NCBI GenBank assembly: GCA_949152475.1
Contig: OX424570.1
Location: forward strand, 2,592,181 to 2,656,180
Length of the DNA stretch: 64,000 nt
DNA from: Terebella lapidaria
Taxonomy: Eukaryota; Annelida; Polychaeta; Terebellida; Terebellidae
Direction: 5' to 3'
The stretch's first letter is position 1, and each line of letters starts with the position of its first letter. Shown in pieces: positions 9,681 through 22,800 of this stretch. The position numbers were made by a program, and so were the translations under genes. The notes under the pieces were generated by a model. The model did not search any database. It saw nothing but the letters and a program-made list of their open reading frames with translations, and was not told where the DNA came from.

Positions 9681-12070
9681 GGTATGTTCCCGTTGGACCA
9701 CCTGGATCAGCATAAGATTCATACCGAGTCAGTCCACCTCAACTCACTTGATCTCTGCACTGCCTCTGGGTCCGACTACTATGGCTCTGACTGTGGGGTA
9801 TGTTCCGGTTGGACCATCTGAATCAGTAAAACATTCATACCAAGTCAGTCCACCTCAACTCACTTGATCTCTGCACTGCCTCTGGGTCCGACTACTATGG
9901 CTCTGACTGTAGGGTATGTTCCGGTTGGACCATCTGAATCAGTATAACATTCATACCAAGTCAGTCCACCTCAACTCACTTGATCTCTGCACTGCCTCTG
10001 GGGCCGCCTACTTTGGCTATGACTGCAGGGTGTGATCCGATTGGACCATCTGAATCAGTATAACATTCATAACAAGTTAGTCCATCTCAACTCACTTGAT
10101 CTCTGCACTGCCTCTGGGTCCAACTACTATGGCTCTGACTGTGGGGTATGTTCCGGTTGGACCATCTGAATCAGTAAAACATTCATACCAAGTCAGCCCA
10201 CCTCAACTCACTTGATCTCTGCACTGCCTCTGGGTCCGACTACTATGGCTCTGACTGTGGGGTATGTTCCGGTTGGACCATCTGAATCAGTATAACATTC
10301 ATACCAAGTCAGTCCACCTCAACTCACTTGATCTCTGTACTGCCTCTGGGTCCGACTACTATGGCTCTGACTGTGGGGTATGTTCCGGTTGGACCATCTG
10401 AATGAGTAAAACATTCATACCAAGTCAGTCCACCTCAACTCACTTGATCTCTGCACTGCCTCTGGGTCCGACTACTATGGCTATGACTGCAGGGTATGTT
10501 CCGGTTGGACCATCTGAATCAGTAAAACATTCATACCAAGTCAGCCCACCTCAACTCACTTGATCTCTGCACTGCCTCTGGGTCCGACTACTATGGCTAT
10601 GACTGCAGGGTATGTTCCGGTTGGACCACCTGAATCAGTAAAACATTCATACCAAGTCAGCCCACCTCAACTCACTTGATCTCTGCACTGCCTCTGGGTC
10701 CGACTACTATGGCTATGACTGCAGGGTATGTTCCGGTTGGACCATCTGAATCAGTAAAACATTCATACCAAGTCAGCCCACCTCAACTCACTTGATCTCT
10801 GCACTGCCTCTGGGTCCGACTACTATGGCTATGACTGCAGGGTATGTTCCGGTTGGACCATCTGAATCAGTAAAACATTCATACCAAGTCAGCCCACCTC
10901 AACTCACTTGATCTCTGCACCGCCTCTGGGTCCGACTACTATGGCTCTGACTGTGGAGTATGTTCCGGTTGGACCATCTGAATCAGTAAAACATTCATAC
11001 CAAATCAGCCCACCTCAACTCACTTGATCTCTGCACTGCCTCTGGGTCCGACTACTATGGCTCTGACTGTAGGGTATGTTCCGGTTGGACCATCTGAATC
11101 AGTAAAACATTCGTAACAAGTTAGTCCACCTCAACTCACTTGATCTCTGCACTGCCTCTGGGGCAGCCTACTTTGGCTATGACTGCAGGGTATGTTCCGA
11201 TTGGACCATCTGAATCAGTATAACATTCATAACAAGTTAGTCCACCTCAACTCACTTGATCTCTGCACTGCCTCTGGGTCCGACTACTATGGCTATGACT
11301 GCAGGGTATGTTCCGGTTGGACCATCTGAATCAGTAAAACATTCATACCAAGTCAGCGTACCTCAACTCACTTGATCTCTGCACCGCCTCTGGGTCCGAC
11401 TACTATGGCTCTGACTGTGGAGTATGTTCCGGTTGGACCATCTGAATCAGTAAAACATTCATACCAAATCAGCCCACCCCAACTCACTTGATCTCTGCAC
11501 TGCCTCTGGGTCCGACTACTATGGCTCTGACTGTAGGGTATGTTCCGGTTGGACCATCTGAATCAGTAAAACATTCATACCAAGTCAGCCCACCTCAACT
11601 CACTTGATCTCTGCACCGCCTCTGGGTCCGACTACTATGGCTCTGACTGTGGAGTATGTTCCGGTTGGACCATCTGAATCAGTAAAACATTCATACCAAA
11701 TCAGCCCACCTCAACTCACTTGATCTCTGCACTGCCTCTGGGTCCGACTACTATGGCTCTGACTGTAGGGTATGTTCCGGTTGGACCATCTGAATCAGTA
11801 AAACATTCATACCAAGTCAGCCCACCTCAACTCACTTGATCTCTGCACCGCCTCTGGGTCCGACTACTATGGCTCTGACTGTGGAGTATGTTCCGGTTGG
11901 ACCATCTGAATCAGTAAAACACTCATACCAAATCAGCCCACCTCAACTCACTTGATCTCTGCACTGCCTCTGGGTCCGACTTCTATGGCTCTGACTGCAG
12001 GGTATGTTCCGATTGGACCATCTGAATCAGTATAAGATTCATACCAAGTCAGTCCACTTCAACTCACTTT
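9635..12070. repeat. 116-bp minisatellite, 21 tandem copies
   Basis: The landmark ATCTCTGCAC(T/C)GCC recurs exactly every 116 bp (9751, 9867, 9983, 10099 ... 11955), giving 21 copies over 2,436 bp with few mismatches and no length variants. Every unit repeats the Cys-rich 'exon end' of the first copy followed by GTATGTTCC. From 11375 to 11955 two variants alternate (one with CACCGCC and GTGGAGTATG, one with CACTGCC and GTAGGGTATG), so the recent amplification unit is a 232-bp dimer. 116 is not a multiple of 3 and stops interrupt each unit, so the array does not encode a repeat protein. Confidence 0.97.
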
Positions 12071-13499
12071 CCGATTGCACGATTGCACGATCCGATTGCA
12101 GCTCGGATGTCACATCACACTCCAGGCTGCTGAAATGGCTTCAATCCTCAGGGAGGAAGTAGTGGTTATTAACCTGGTTGTGAATCGACACAGTTACTAG
12201 CGAGAGCGTTGATGACCCTGACTATCCGGCCTTGAGTTTAATGGATTCATTTGCAACACGGTCAGACTCAACAAAGTTCCCGCAGCTGCTCCTACAATGG
12301 TGAGCCACTGGAACCCTTGTATGTAATGTACCATGCTCAAAGAGAGATTGAAGCAACATGGCCTCACCAGTCACCAACCGAGCACTGTGTCAGTCAACAA
12401 GGATAAGAAAACCGAAACAAATTTCTACCTTCTTGTAAACCTGGCCCCAGAACACTACAATGAGAAACTGACTGTGAAGGCTGTGATGACTGACACATCG
12501 GCCCATGAGAGTCAGTCCAACATTCTGTCTTACAATCCATGTGTTTCACGACCCAGCTTTTCAGAACTGGCACATGGTGAACTCCGGCAAGAAGAAGAGA
12601 GCTTTTGAAAACGTGGAGGTACTGATCACCAATATTTTGTTATAGTCTGTGAATGTTGGGAGCCTTGCCAGGTACATCTCCAACTACAGTAATGAGAGTT
12701 GGTTGTCGGGGGGAAAGTCTACTTCATGGAATAGCCAGTTCCGGCTCAGTTGTTTCAAGCAAGTAAAGCTTGTCAAGTTGAAGAATATCTTAGTTGGACA
12801 AAACTAATATGTTTAGCCGACAAGCCACTTCGACCAGAGGACCGGTTCAACTTTGCTGGTCCTGCATCCTGGGCAAAGCATCCAGGTACTGGTGGTAAAC
12901 AGACAAGCCCATCTAGATACTTATCTCGATACCGAGTGGCCTGATGACAGGCACCTGTGCACCAGTCTTTGATATGCATCTGGTATAGCAGAACTCTTCA
13001 AAATCAATCTGGCCCAGATCCCCCAGCTCTCACTGAGCTGGCTCACTTCGCCATGCGCAATCTGTCGTGGCCCTGACCAAAAGACCCTATAACAGTATAT
13101 ACAGGGTCTTTGCCCTGACTGCCATATTCTCTAGTGAAAAACCGGTTAGACTGCCAGATTGTTTGGACCAGGCTGACGTCTGCTTTTTTCCTATATGGAC
13201 TTTTTTGGCATTCTACATGACCCATCCGGTGGGATGAGTATCACATTGATCTGCGACATAAGTTGATCACATTGACCTAGATCCTTCCAGGGAGGCACTT
13301 CCAGCTCCACGCTGATCACAAATCACCAGAATAAAGTATTTCTGAGATCAGTGGTTTGGATTTTCAACTACAAAAACGTAGATGGAATGCTGGCTTGGTG
13401 GCTGGTTAAATTACTGTATGCAAACGCATCCACGCAGAATATTTCTCTCTTATGTATTTCAGATCCACGTTAATGCTGACGGCTTAATTTGTTCTGCTG
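12071..13499. other. region after the array, no gene recognised
   Basis: The longest frame (12333-12608, +, 91 codons) has ordinary composition but no family features I recognise. The stretch could belong to the same relic as the Cys-rich stretch left of the array. I do not assign a gene. Confidence 0.3.
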
Positions 13500-16140
13500 T
13501 CACAAGAACCCTGACTGCCTGAGGGCTTTTTTCAGTCCCCATTTCTGTCATATTATTATTAGTGGATGACTATAAATGTAACGGATTAATTGAAGCACCA
13601 CAGTATTGTCTGTAAAAATGAGTTTTTGAAAGCTTTTCGTAGATAATGGTAGATTCAGCATAACGAATATCCACTGGCAAGTGGTGTCTTGTTGGCTCTG
13701 GGCTGATGGCGGCGGCAATGAAGATGACCAGAGAGAACTTGATGGTTTGTGAGGACGGAGCATAGCATTCAGATACTGGGGCGCAGAATCGTGTTGGTAG
13801 TGACTTGAACACGAACACTGCAACACGAAACTGGATGTGATGAACGACTGGCAACCAATAAAGTTTACGAAGCACAGGGGTGATGTGATCGGAACGTTTC
13901 GTTCTGGTGATAACTGTGGCAGCTCGATTTTGAACTATCTAGAGTTTGTGGAGGAGGCATTTGGGTAATCCTGAGTACAGCATTGATGCGTAATCCAAGC
14001 AAGAGATTACCAGGGTCTGGACCAGTGACTGACAAGCCGATCACACAAATTCGACCATTCTGGTAGAGATAATTGCATGATTTTACAACGTTGGACACTG
14101 ATCGATGCTGACCTAGTGTAAACAAGTTACAAACAGACTGTTCACATTCAACGAGCATGATGCCAACACGAATGGGTGATGTTTCAAACTGGCCAAGATG
14201 ATGAGGCGATTGAATGAGTATGCATTCAGTCTTTTCTCAATTAAGCTGGAGCGAATTGGCAGCCATCCAAGAGCTGATATCATTGATGCAGCTGATATCA
14301 TTGATGCAGTTATTATTATTTGTTTTGTTGATGTGGTCGTTGGAATTTAATGTGACATACAATCGCAAGTCATCAGCATATTTGTGGTACTAGTAGTTGA
14401 TACCAAAGTTGATGATGATGTTACTTAGTGGAGTTGTATAGGTTGAAAACAGGCTCGGCCCCAACGCCGAGCCTTGAGGTATACCGTGGTTGAGGACAGT
14501 CGGATGTCTGACACACAAATTCAGACTGAAGATGGTCGGTTACTAATGCTGTGGTAGTTGAATCGAGAGAGCACAAGTATTTTCAAATGATTTTGCCAAG
14601 AAATGTAAGATTCGACCCTGGGCGATAGTTCTTGTGAATGTCAGGGTCAAGGTTGGCCTTCTTCAGAAGGGGTTTGACGACTGAATGTTTGGCAGAGGCA
14701 AGAACGGTGCCAGTTAGCAGCGAACGATTGACTATTAACAACAGAGTCGGAAAATGAACTTCTAGAGGTTGTTTCAGCAACCATGTGAGGATGGTATCCG
14801 GTATGTCGGGGTACAGCGAGTATGACCTCACAGAGTTCCTCTAGAGGTCAACTGTAGGGAATGTTTAGAGATTTTGTGCATTGTCATCATAATGAAAGTT
14901 CAGAACGTCACAAGTGAGATCGGAGTTGGCATCGTCACTTTTGTTGGGATGTTGTGCAGTGTTTCCTTTGATATTGGTTATTTTGTCTTCAAAGTATCCA
15001 GAGAACAATTCAAAATTCCCATTGGGATCATCTGCGACTGGGACTAGGGTTCGCTTGTCATCAAGCAATTCGCTCAGGAATCTAAAAGTTGATTTCTGGT
15101 CAGCACTGTCAAGTTTTGAAAGGTAATATTGAGACTTTGCAGAGAGGAACATGGAGTTTTGTTTTCCTCCACTCATCATTTCCCATGGATTATGGAGGCG
15201 GGGTCTGCGTTTATGGAGACCTAGGCGGCGTGAACATCAAGAACGTTGATAAGTGCCGAGTTATACCGATCAAACAACTCGTCGGGATCACACGTGTGAG
15301 AACCAAGCTGCCCCAGAGCAAGGTGAAGATCATGCTTAAACTGCTGTACAACAAGATCATGGTAGCCACGACCTGAGTGTCTCTAGAACCGTGGGGTTTG
15401 AGTTCAGTAGGCAGTCCTATGGTCTAGCAAATACCAGATCCAGAACATTGCCCTGCCATGGCGGTGAGTGGGAGTGTCGACAAACTGGGTAAAGTGGTGA
15501 CTCTCAATGATATCCACAAACTCTCGAACAGATGCACAGTTGCTATCACCAATACTATTGGTAAAATCACCACATATGAGGAATTTTCCAATGAAGCCTT
15601 TGGAGTGACAGCTGAGAGGTCTGTAGATCATAGCAAGACTCACAATCAAACAGGTTTATTCAAAACCAGTGTTTGAAATTCAAAGGTCTTTGGACTGAAC
15701 TGTAGTGTCTTTTCTTTGAAAAATAGGCTGGAACTTTGAAGAACGCGAACTCCGCCGCCTCGTTTGTTATTCCTTGGCTTCGACAGAACTTATGTCCAGA
15801 TCGGCAGAGATCGTTTTCAACTGCTGTATCTCTCGATATGACCCAAGTTTAAGTAATGAACAGAACGTCACAAGAGTTTTCTGTAAGAAGTTCAACAATA
15901 GCCACAGCTTTGTTGCACACTGAGCGAGCGTTAAGTAGCATGCAATTCAGGAGAAATTCGTCAGTTCCTGTGTTTGTGCTGATTTGGGCCATGATGTTGG
16001 GGGCGAGGTCCTTGTTAACTGTTAGTACCTCAGCTGTTTGTACCTCTGAACAAGTATCAAGACTTGCAGTTATTATAACGGAGATTTGTCTCTAATATGA
16101 GTTCGACCTCGTCCATTCCTCGCCATTGCAGAGTTGTGAT
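13500..16140 (-). mobile_element. decayed non-LTR retrotransposon (LINE; L2/CR1-like): endonuclease plus reverse transcriptase
   Basis: Read on the minus strand, fragments appear in the order of a LINE ORF2, broken by frameshifts and stops. The start of an AP-endonuclease (LLNARSVCNKA... DVLFIT) is near 15870-15945. Its C-terminal part with LLICGDFT-like and PTHRHG motifs is at about 15404-15649. The linker lies at 14865-15179, and the RT entry LLKKANLDPDIHKNYRPGSN at about 14610-14670. RT motif GIPQGSALGP is near 14450-14480, the catalytic YADD at 14369-14380, and the tail LYWLPVVHHIQFRV at 13570-13875. A short TTATTATTATT run at 13550-13560 fits an L2/CR1-type 3' tail. The element cannot encode a working protein. 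Clade placement is approximate. Confidence 0.88.
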
Positions 16141-17580
16141 AATCCAACAAGTGTGGAGGTTTATGCCGGTCAACATCATGGGTTTCTGCCCTCAGTGCGC
16201 GATTGGTAGCCTGCCTGGGATCGCTGATTGTAGCCATGGGGATATTGATTATAAGCCAATAAAGTAGCTGCATTATCCAAAGTAAAGTCAGGATATTATC
16301 ATCGATCCAGATGAAAAATTTCACAGAGTGAGTGATATTTATCGGTACATGTGTCCTGGACCGCTGGTAAAGTTTAGAGAAGCACACTTGAAGGTATTCC
16401 AGTGTAATTTCACAGATACAGGATAGCTATTGTTGCGTTAATTTGATCATTGCTCCATACAGCAGCGCTGACCTCCATGTCACTGTAGGGAACATTCCCT
16501 CCCCTCCCCAAGCCAGGATGTGGGAGACGGGGGTTCTGGATTGGAGAATGGCTACCCTGAAACATTGGTAATGTGCCTTCACCGTCTTCCTTCCAAATCC
16601 AGAAGGTGGACGAAAGGGCGCTGACTATCAATGGTTAGATCCCTCGTGAGATGACCAATCGTGCAATTAATCCTTATCCCCATTGCTCGAAATTGAGACT
16701 CATAATTATCATTGTTGTCTCTGAAACATCAGAGACCAGCAGAAGCTAGCACTAGATTCCCAGGGGCGGGGGGAGGGGCAGGGGAGTTTTTTTTGTCTTT
16801 CCAAGGATCCGTGTCAGCCAGTGACTCTAGTTTGTATCCTTCCTGGACGTCTCAACCCTCGATATGTTAGCTCCGTTACTGAGCGGTACTTTCAAAATCG
16901 GGTACAATCTTGTACAAAGCTCGAGTTCTGTCCAGGATATCTATGACACCTTTTGTTTTCCAAATTCAGATCCTTGAGTTCGTGACGCCTATGTGACTCG
17001 GCTTTCTTGCTTCCTTCTGGTCTTCATAGAAGGTTCTGGTTACTCTTCAAACTTCTCAGCTCAGAGTTGGATTAAGATTGAGAGGCCATACATATAGATG
17101 CAAATTTAGGGGTGATCGGCAGTGTTGAAGGGTATACTGGGGGACCCAGCGGTCCTATCTGCTGGGCGAACCTGGCAATCTCGTCTAGAGCTGGAATGTG
17201 CACGGACTCAAACGTGGTCATGTAGCACTCTGCTGTGGGTAATTGTTTTCATCCGGGTATTGGTCCAGGACAGATCTACCGTCGGGATAGTTACATATTT
17301 ATCCATAACGTTTATTTTTTTGACGAACAACTTGTCTTTTCAAAGTTGTTCAGTTGATGTCTTTGTGTGTGGGGAATTTGTTTCTGCCTCTATTTTTGAG
17401 GTACAACGTCGATCTGTTTTCTTGATAACTGGGTGATCCGACTTCCTAAGAACGTTGACATTGATTCTGATCTGTTTGTGGATAGTCATAGCCAAATTTG
17501 ACCTGTTTACACACATCTGTACAATGTAGCTAAATGTGTCAGAACAGGTGTGACATGACAGATGTATCAATCTGCACATG
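16141..17580. other. non-coding or degraded sequence downstream of NCKAP5, upstream of the LINE
   Basis: Some of this may be the degraded 5' part (ORF1 or 5'UTR) of the minus-strand LINE, but I could not read a recognisable protein in any frame. It includes a G-rich tract at about 16760-16790. Confidence 0.35.
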
Positions 17581-19664
17581 TTGTGACGACAGATTTGTCA
17601 ATAATTCAACATTGCCCTGAAGAAACTGCAAGTGGATGCATTTACCACATACACTTCCTCTTATTGATCAAGTACCTCTTTAGCTTTATGCTGCTGCCAA
17701 TTTTTTTTTTGCTATTCTGTTTGTGAAATTTTAGTGTAAGCTATACATCACACTAGTGAGTTTGCCGGAAAGTAATCACTCCATTTGTCTGATATTAAAT
17801 TTCACGTATAACTAGCCTATTACTCCAAAAGCCAAAAAAAATACCAGTCCATGAACTTGTACAGAATATACATGCATAATTCAAGTATGGATGAAAAAAC
17901 AAAACATCATCTTCATTTACTTTATTTTCCATCTCATAAAACTGTATCTTTACAGTTACCTCGTGCATGTGTTAAATGATTAGCGAAAGTATGTGCACAT
18001 CACATACTTTCTGTAACTTGTTTGTGTCATCGAGTGCCAAATCAGCCAAACACATGAAGAATTTTACAACATAAACAAAACACAATACGAACACATGACA
18101 AAAGATGGTATACCCAAAACAGTTACAAATGTACAAAATTTATTCAACAATAGTCATCAAATGTGTTGGAAACACCTAAAAAAACATGATTGTCCAAATT
18201 AACAAAAGAAACAATTAACAAAATGAACAGAAACTCGCTACAACATTGTGACAAAAAATCCAAGGATGAAAATTATGCACTGATTAACCCGCAAAATTGA
18301 TACATTTTGGTTGATGTTTTTCATTGAGAAATACCCTGTAAACTAGAGTAAGTCATATTGTAGACCATAAATCTTGGATTTTAATTCATGGTTTTAAGCC
18401 CATCAGATATACACAAACTACTTGAAAACTGAAGATATTATAATTACACAAACAAACAAATATGTATTATTCAAAATTACAAACTCACAACCAACAAAAA
18501 TAGTTTTGTCACATTTTCGTTGCAAAAATAAACAATTATACACAACACGAAAAACAAGCATAAAAATTTGCCTATGATTCATTGGATTTCTGTACAAATT
18601 ATGTTCATAACAACACACAAAAGTGAAATCGTAAAGTAAATTACACATGTATCTACAAGAATAAATCGTTTTGTTCATGTAAAGTTGAAAAAATAAGCCC
18701 ATAACACAACCATAACACAACCGTAACACAACCGTAACACAACTCAAGCACATTTGGTTTTTGGTTTCGTTAGTTCTTTGAACCTTGTACAGTACAAGTA
18801 CAATATTCTATTATGTTATAACAAGCAAAGTGTGATGTATCACTCTGACAAACTTTAAAAAAAAAATTTTGTTTGGAGTTCTTCACTTTTTGCACAAACT
18901 CATGTAGATTTATCCATATACAATATAAGTTTCTCAACATTATAAAGCCATAAAAATTACACATCACAAACACTGATTGGTGAAGCACAGAACTCAAACA
19001 TGGCACATCGACGTCACAATACGATCATCTAATGATCATCAGTGACAGAAAAGTTCTCATCAACATGAGAAATGACCCAAGTAGGAGTAAAACCTAAACT
19101 CATCATGATATTCGTGACCATGATGAAACGGTTACCGGGTACACAACTCTTTGATAACTCCAAGGATATCTATTGCACATTCAATTTTTTATATAACTTG
19201 GTTAAAACTAACTCCTGTGCTTTCAGCTTGTTCTACAATTGTACATTTAAGTAAAGTGCATCACCTATTGCCAACTATTGTACAAATATTTTGTGAGACA
19301 TCTGTGAGGCCCGGTACTTCATAAGAAAGTACGACCAAACTAAGAATTCTGAAATAAAATCACACAATTTCTTCACCGGTTAATTTGAATTGCTCATATC
19401 CCGGTATTCATAATTCGTCATCCTTACTTGAACAAAACCTGACTGCTTGACAAAGCTTATTCAGTTTCAAACCCTAACAGCTGCGAAATATGTGACCTTG
19501 CTCAATTTAACAATTGTCTTTGAAACGTCACCAACCAACTTCTACAAGGTCAACATAAAACAGGGTTGTATTTGGTATTCCACATGTTAAACTTATGGAA
19601 AACCATTCAATTCCCTGTAAAAAGAACACTACTGTTACTTGCTTGGGTTTTTGACACCATGCAC
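17581..19664 (-). other. probable 3'UTR / downstream region of the NCKAP5-family gene
   Basis: About 2 kb of AT-rich, ORF-poor DNA directly after the last coding exon on the minus strand. Several AATAAA signals on that strand (for example 17921-17926 and 18139-18144) could end the transcript. A long 3'UTR is plausible but unproven. Confidence 0.4.
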
Positions 19665-19808
19665 TCAGTAATGCTGCGACTGTGGTTTCGGTTTTTTCTT
19701 TCGTCGACGAACTTTCCGCATGGCTGAGTCCCCAGAATGTCCGAAGTTCATACCATCCTCACAGCTGGAATCACTCGCCTCAAAACCGTCACGATACAAG
19801 CGGGGATT
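19665..19808 (-). CDS. NCKAP5: last coding exon of the NCKAP5-family gene
   Basis: Acceptor TTTACAG, then 47 codons and TGA. It encodes an acidic stretch (EASDSSCEDG) followed by a strongly basic tail (KVRRRKKKPKP). Phase 0 with the preceding exon. Its membership in this gene rests on phase, strand and proximity, not on family similarity. Confidence 0.7.
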   Translation of the reverse strand, partial: NPRLYRDGFEASDSSCEDGMNFGHSGDSAMRKVRRRKKKPKPQSQHY

Positions 19809-22800
19809 CTGTAAACCATAATCACAAGATAATGTAGAAATATTGAAGTAGGAATATAACTTGTTAAGCAGTGATATCATGTTAATAGATGAGGAAAAGT
19901 GACTTTTTTAACAAATATATGCTGTAACTGATGGTCACTCATGACCGCGACGTGTATCCCCCTGATCCCCTATTATACCTGTCGCCCAAAATATGTTCAA
20001 AATATTATTACTGCCTAGCCAGTGTCTTTCATCAATGTCAGTGATATAGTTTGCCACCTCAGCTGACTAAGTGTTCACAGAAATGTCTGTGGGACAGTTG
20101 TGATGATCACAAAACCATGGTATCTACTGAACGTCCTTTGTGGGATACAAACAAATCTGACCTGTACATGAGTAGTTTTGGCATGACTTTCAGACGTCCC
20201 AACTTGTGGTATCGTGGCCCGCCACTGCTTGTTGTTACCATGGTTACCTAGAGGATTGACCCTCAGGTTTCCTGCCCGCTGGGGGTGGTATGTAGGGGGC
20301 GTAGCCGCGGTTTCCCGACAACTCTCGACGAGATCATCCACTGTCATCTTCGTCAGATCAAGCTGGAAGTTGTCGACTTTCTTTGTCAAGTTTGCGAGGT
20401 GTGTTTTCATCTCACTAATGTTATTGTCTTTCTTGGGAGCCTTAGGTCGAGTAATTGTGGGCCGAGCGCTTTGGCAGATTTCCTGGATGTTACCTTGATG
20501 GCTCAAGTTTGGATTTGGTATTGATGGTTGGGTTTGAATGGGATTTGTGTTTTGCACCAGTGCGATTGGAATTTGTCGGCTCTTTACATGTGGATTTTGT
20601 CGGCTGTTTGTGTTTTGTGTTGGCCGTTGGTTTTCGAAGTTGATTCGGAGAAGAGAGTCATAGTCTGTGGGTTGTTTGGAGAGATCAGCGTCACTTGGCT
20701 CTCGGTGGAATATCCTCGACTTCAAGACGTCTTCGGACTTCTTGGCCAGGTTATCCATGAGGTTCTGGAAATTCCCAGCAGGGGGCGAAGCCGGGCTACT
20801 GAGAGAGGGAAGTTCACTGGTCCTGGGGGGTGGCGAGTCTATGAGAGGATTCTGAACGGGATGCGATGAAATCTGCGGAGGAAGGTTGCAATGGGATGGC
20901 TGATGAGGCATTCCATAAGATGAGGCTGGTTGAGTGGAGTATGGGGTGCCAAAGAGGACATCAAACTTATCCTGATAGAGTTGGCTTTGTGGAAAGTCAA
21001 TGTCTCGTTCTGGACTGCGATTCACATCCGTAGATAGAGTGGGTTTCCCCGACCAAAAACTTGCATACTGAGCATCCAGTCCTTTCACTCTACGAGTACT
21101 GTCATTGCCGAAAGGAACTGAAGTTCTGTCAAGGTCGAAGTCTCGACTGAAACTGTCTTGAGGGGCTGTGTGATTTAGAGATTCAGGAACATCTGGAGAC
21201 AGCGGACTCTGTGGCAATGTTGACGTGGGTACATGACTGTTGCGCTTTATCGGTGACTTCCCTCCATCGCTATGGTTACTTGCTGTCAATTTTTCCTTAG
21301 GAGCCTGCAAAAGAACAAGATTTGGTAAATAAAAAAAAAAAATAATAATAATCTGTAAGGATTTCATTCTGTTTTGCAGTTTGTACTCGTATAATGTCAT
21401 TTTAGGAAACAACAAATTTATTTCTCAGCAAGACACACCCACGTAGCATCTTTGATAAGATCAATCTTGACAAGCTAAGACAACTACAAATTCATTATTT
21501 TACACAACATGAATTAATTGCTGAACATGGTGCAATGTTTGACCATACTGTGAATCCACATTAATGTGAATCCTTTAATGTTTGCGTTTTAATCAAGTAA
21601 ACTCATTCACGCCCTTTTAATTTTGCGTTTTTACTAGAAAACAGGTGTGGTGCAATGGCATTTACCACTCTTTCTTCAATTCGCGTCCTCAAATTTTTGC
21701 GATTTGGTTCAATTAGCAAAATCAGCAAAAATGAATGGACACAAATAATTTAGGGATTTACAGTATTTGATTCTCAGACCCTGACCTTGGCTTCCGTCTC
21801 TTGTGGATGTGCCCACTGGCTGTCGGCTTGTAATAATTGTCGGTATTTCCGCACGTCAAACATCGTATCGCTGATGTTGGCCGTTGAGTCGTACTGCTCT
21901 GTCGACGTTGACTCTGCCTTCTTCTTCTGAAAATCACAACAAATGTCACATCACTGACAGGCAGGACCGAGTAGGCTACTGAGAACTGATTGAGAACTGA
22001 CTACTGAAGTAGGCTACTGAGAACTGATTGAGAACTGACTACTGAAGTAGGCTACTGAGAACTGATCGAGAACTGACTACTGAAGTAGGCTACTGAGAAC
22101 TGATTGAGAACTGACTACTGAAGTAGGCTACTGAGAACTGATCGAGAACTGACTACTCAAGTAGGCTACTGAGAACTGACTCTTATAGACCTAGAACAGC
22201 CTACATATGAATTGGATGTATTGGAATAGATTTTTAAATATTCAGTGTTCAATCTCCAGCTGTACAACAATCACACTATTGATGAGCTGACTGACCGTTT
22301 GTTCCTCACTGCTCCTGTAGCCATGTTCCGACCCCTCCCCCGAGCCTCGGACTCCGGCGCCTTTCAGGAACCCTGGATCCAGCCCTGGGATCTTGACGTC
22401 AAGCTGGGGTGGGCTCGCTTCTATCATTGCCGTGGCAACCACACACTGACTCTTGTCCTTGCCGGCCCCCAGAGACGATATTTTGTTGTGTCGCAGCGCA
22501 CTCAGGGATGACGACCTTGAGCGTTCTTTCAAGGTTGATGCAGATTTTGATCGCTGTTTCTTGTTTCCCTTGGAAGACTTGCCAGTAGGTGGCGTCACGT
22601 CATTCAGTGTGGATAAGTTTGAGGGACAAGGCGAGGGTCGAGGAGGTGTTGCCATGGTTTTGTTGGCGTTTTCGTCAACCTTACGCACCAGACAACTATC
22701 TGAATTAGTCTTTTTCAACTTTGGCTCTGCATCGTTTTGATTATCGTCTGAGCGATCCACACAATTTGACAAGCATGGGTCAGAGGGATAGGTTGACAAG

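Noticed and set aside
9635..12070. Regular 116-bp repeats considered as a CRISPR array
   Set aside because: The repeats are contiguous with no variable spacers and lie in animal DNA.
12333..12608. 91-codon + ORF after the 116-bp array
   Set aside because: No recognisable domain, splice sites or homologous neighbour; length is compatible with chance.
13570..15649. Separate small minus-strand proteins
   Set aside because: They are fragments of one frameshifted LINE ORF2 in several frames, not independent genes.
17122..17436. 104-codon + ORF upstream of the NCKAP5 3' end
   Set aside because: Ordinary composition, no motifs, and the reverse strand is equally open.
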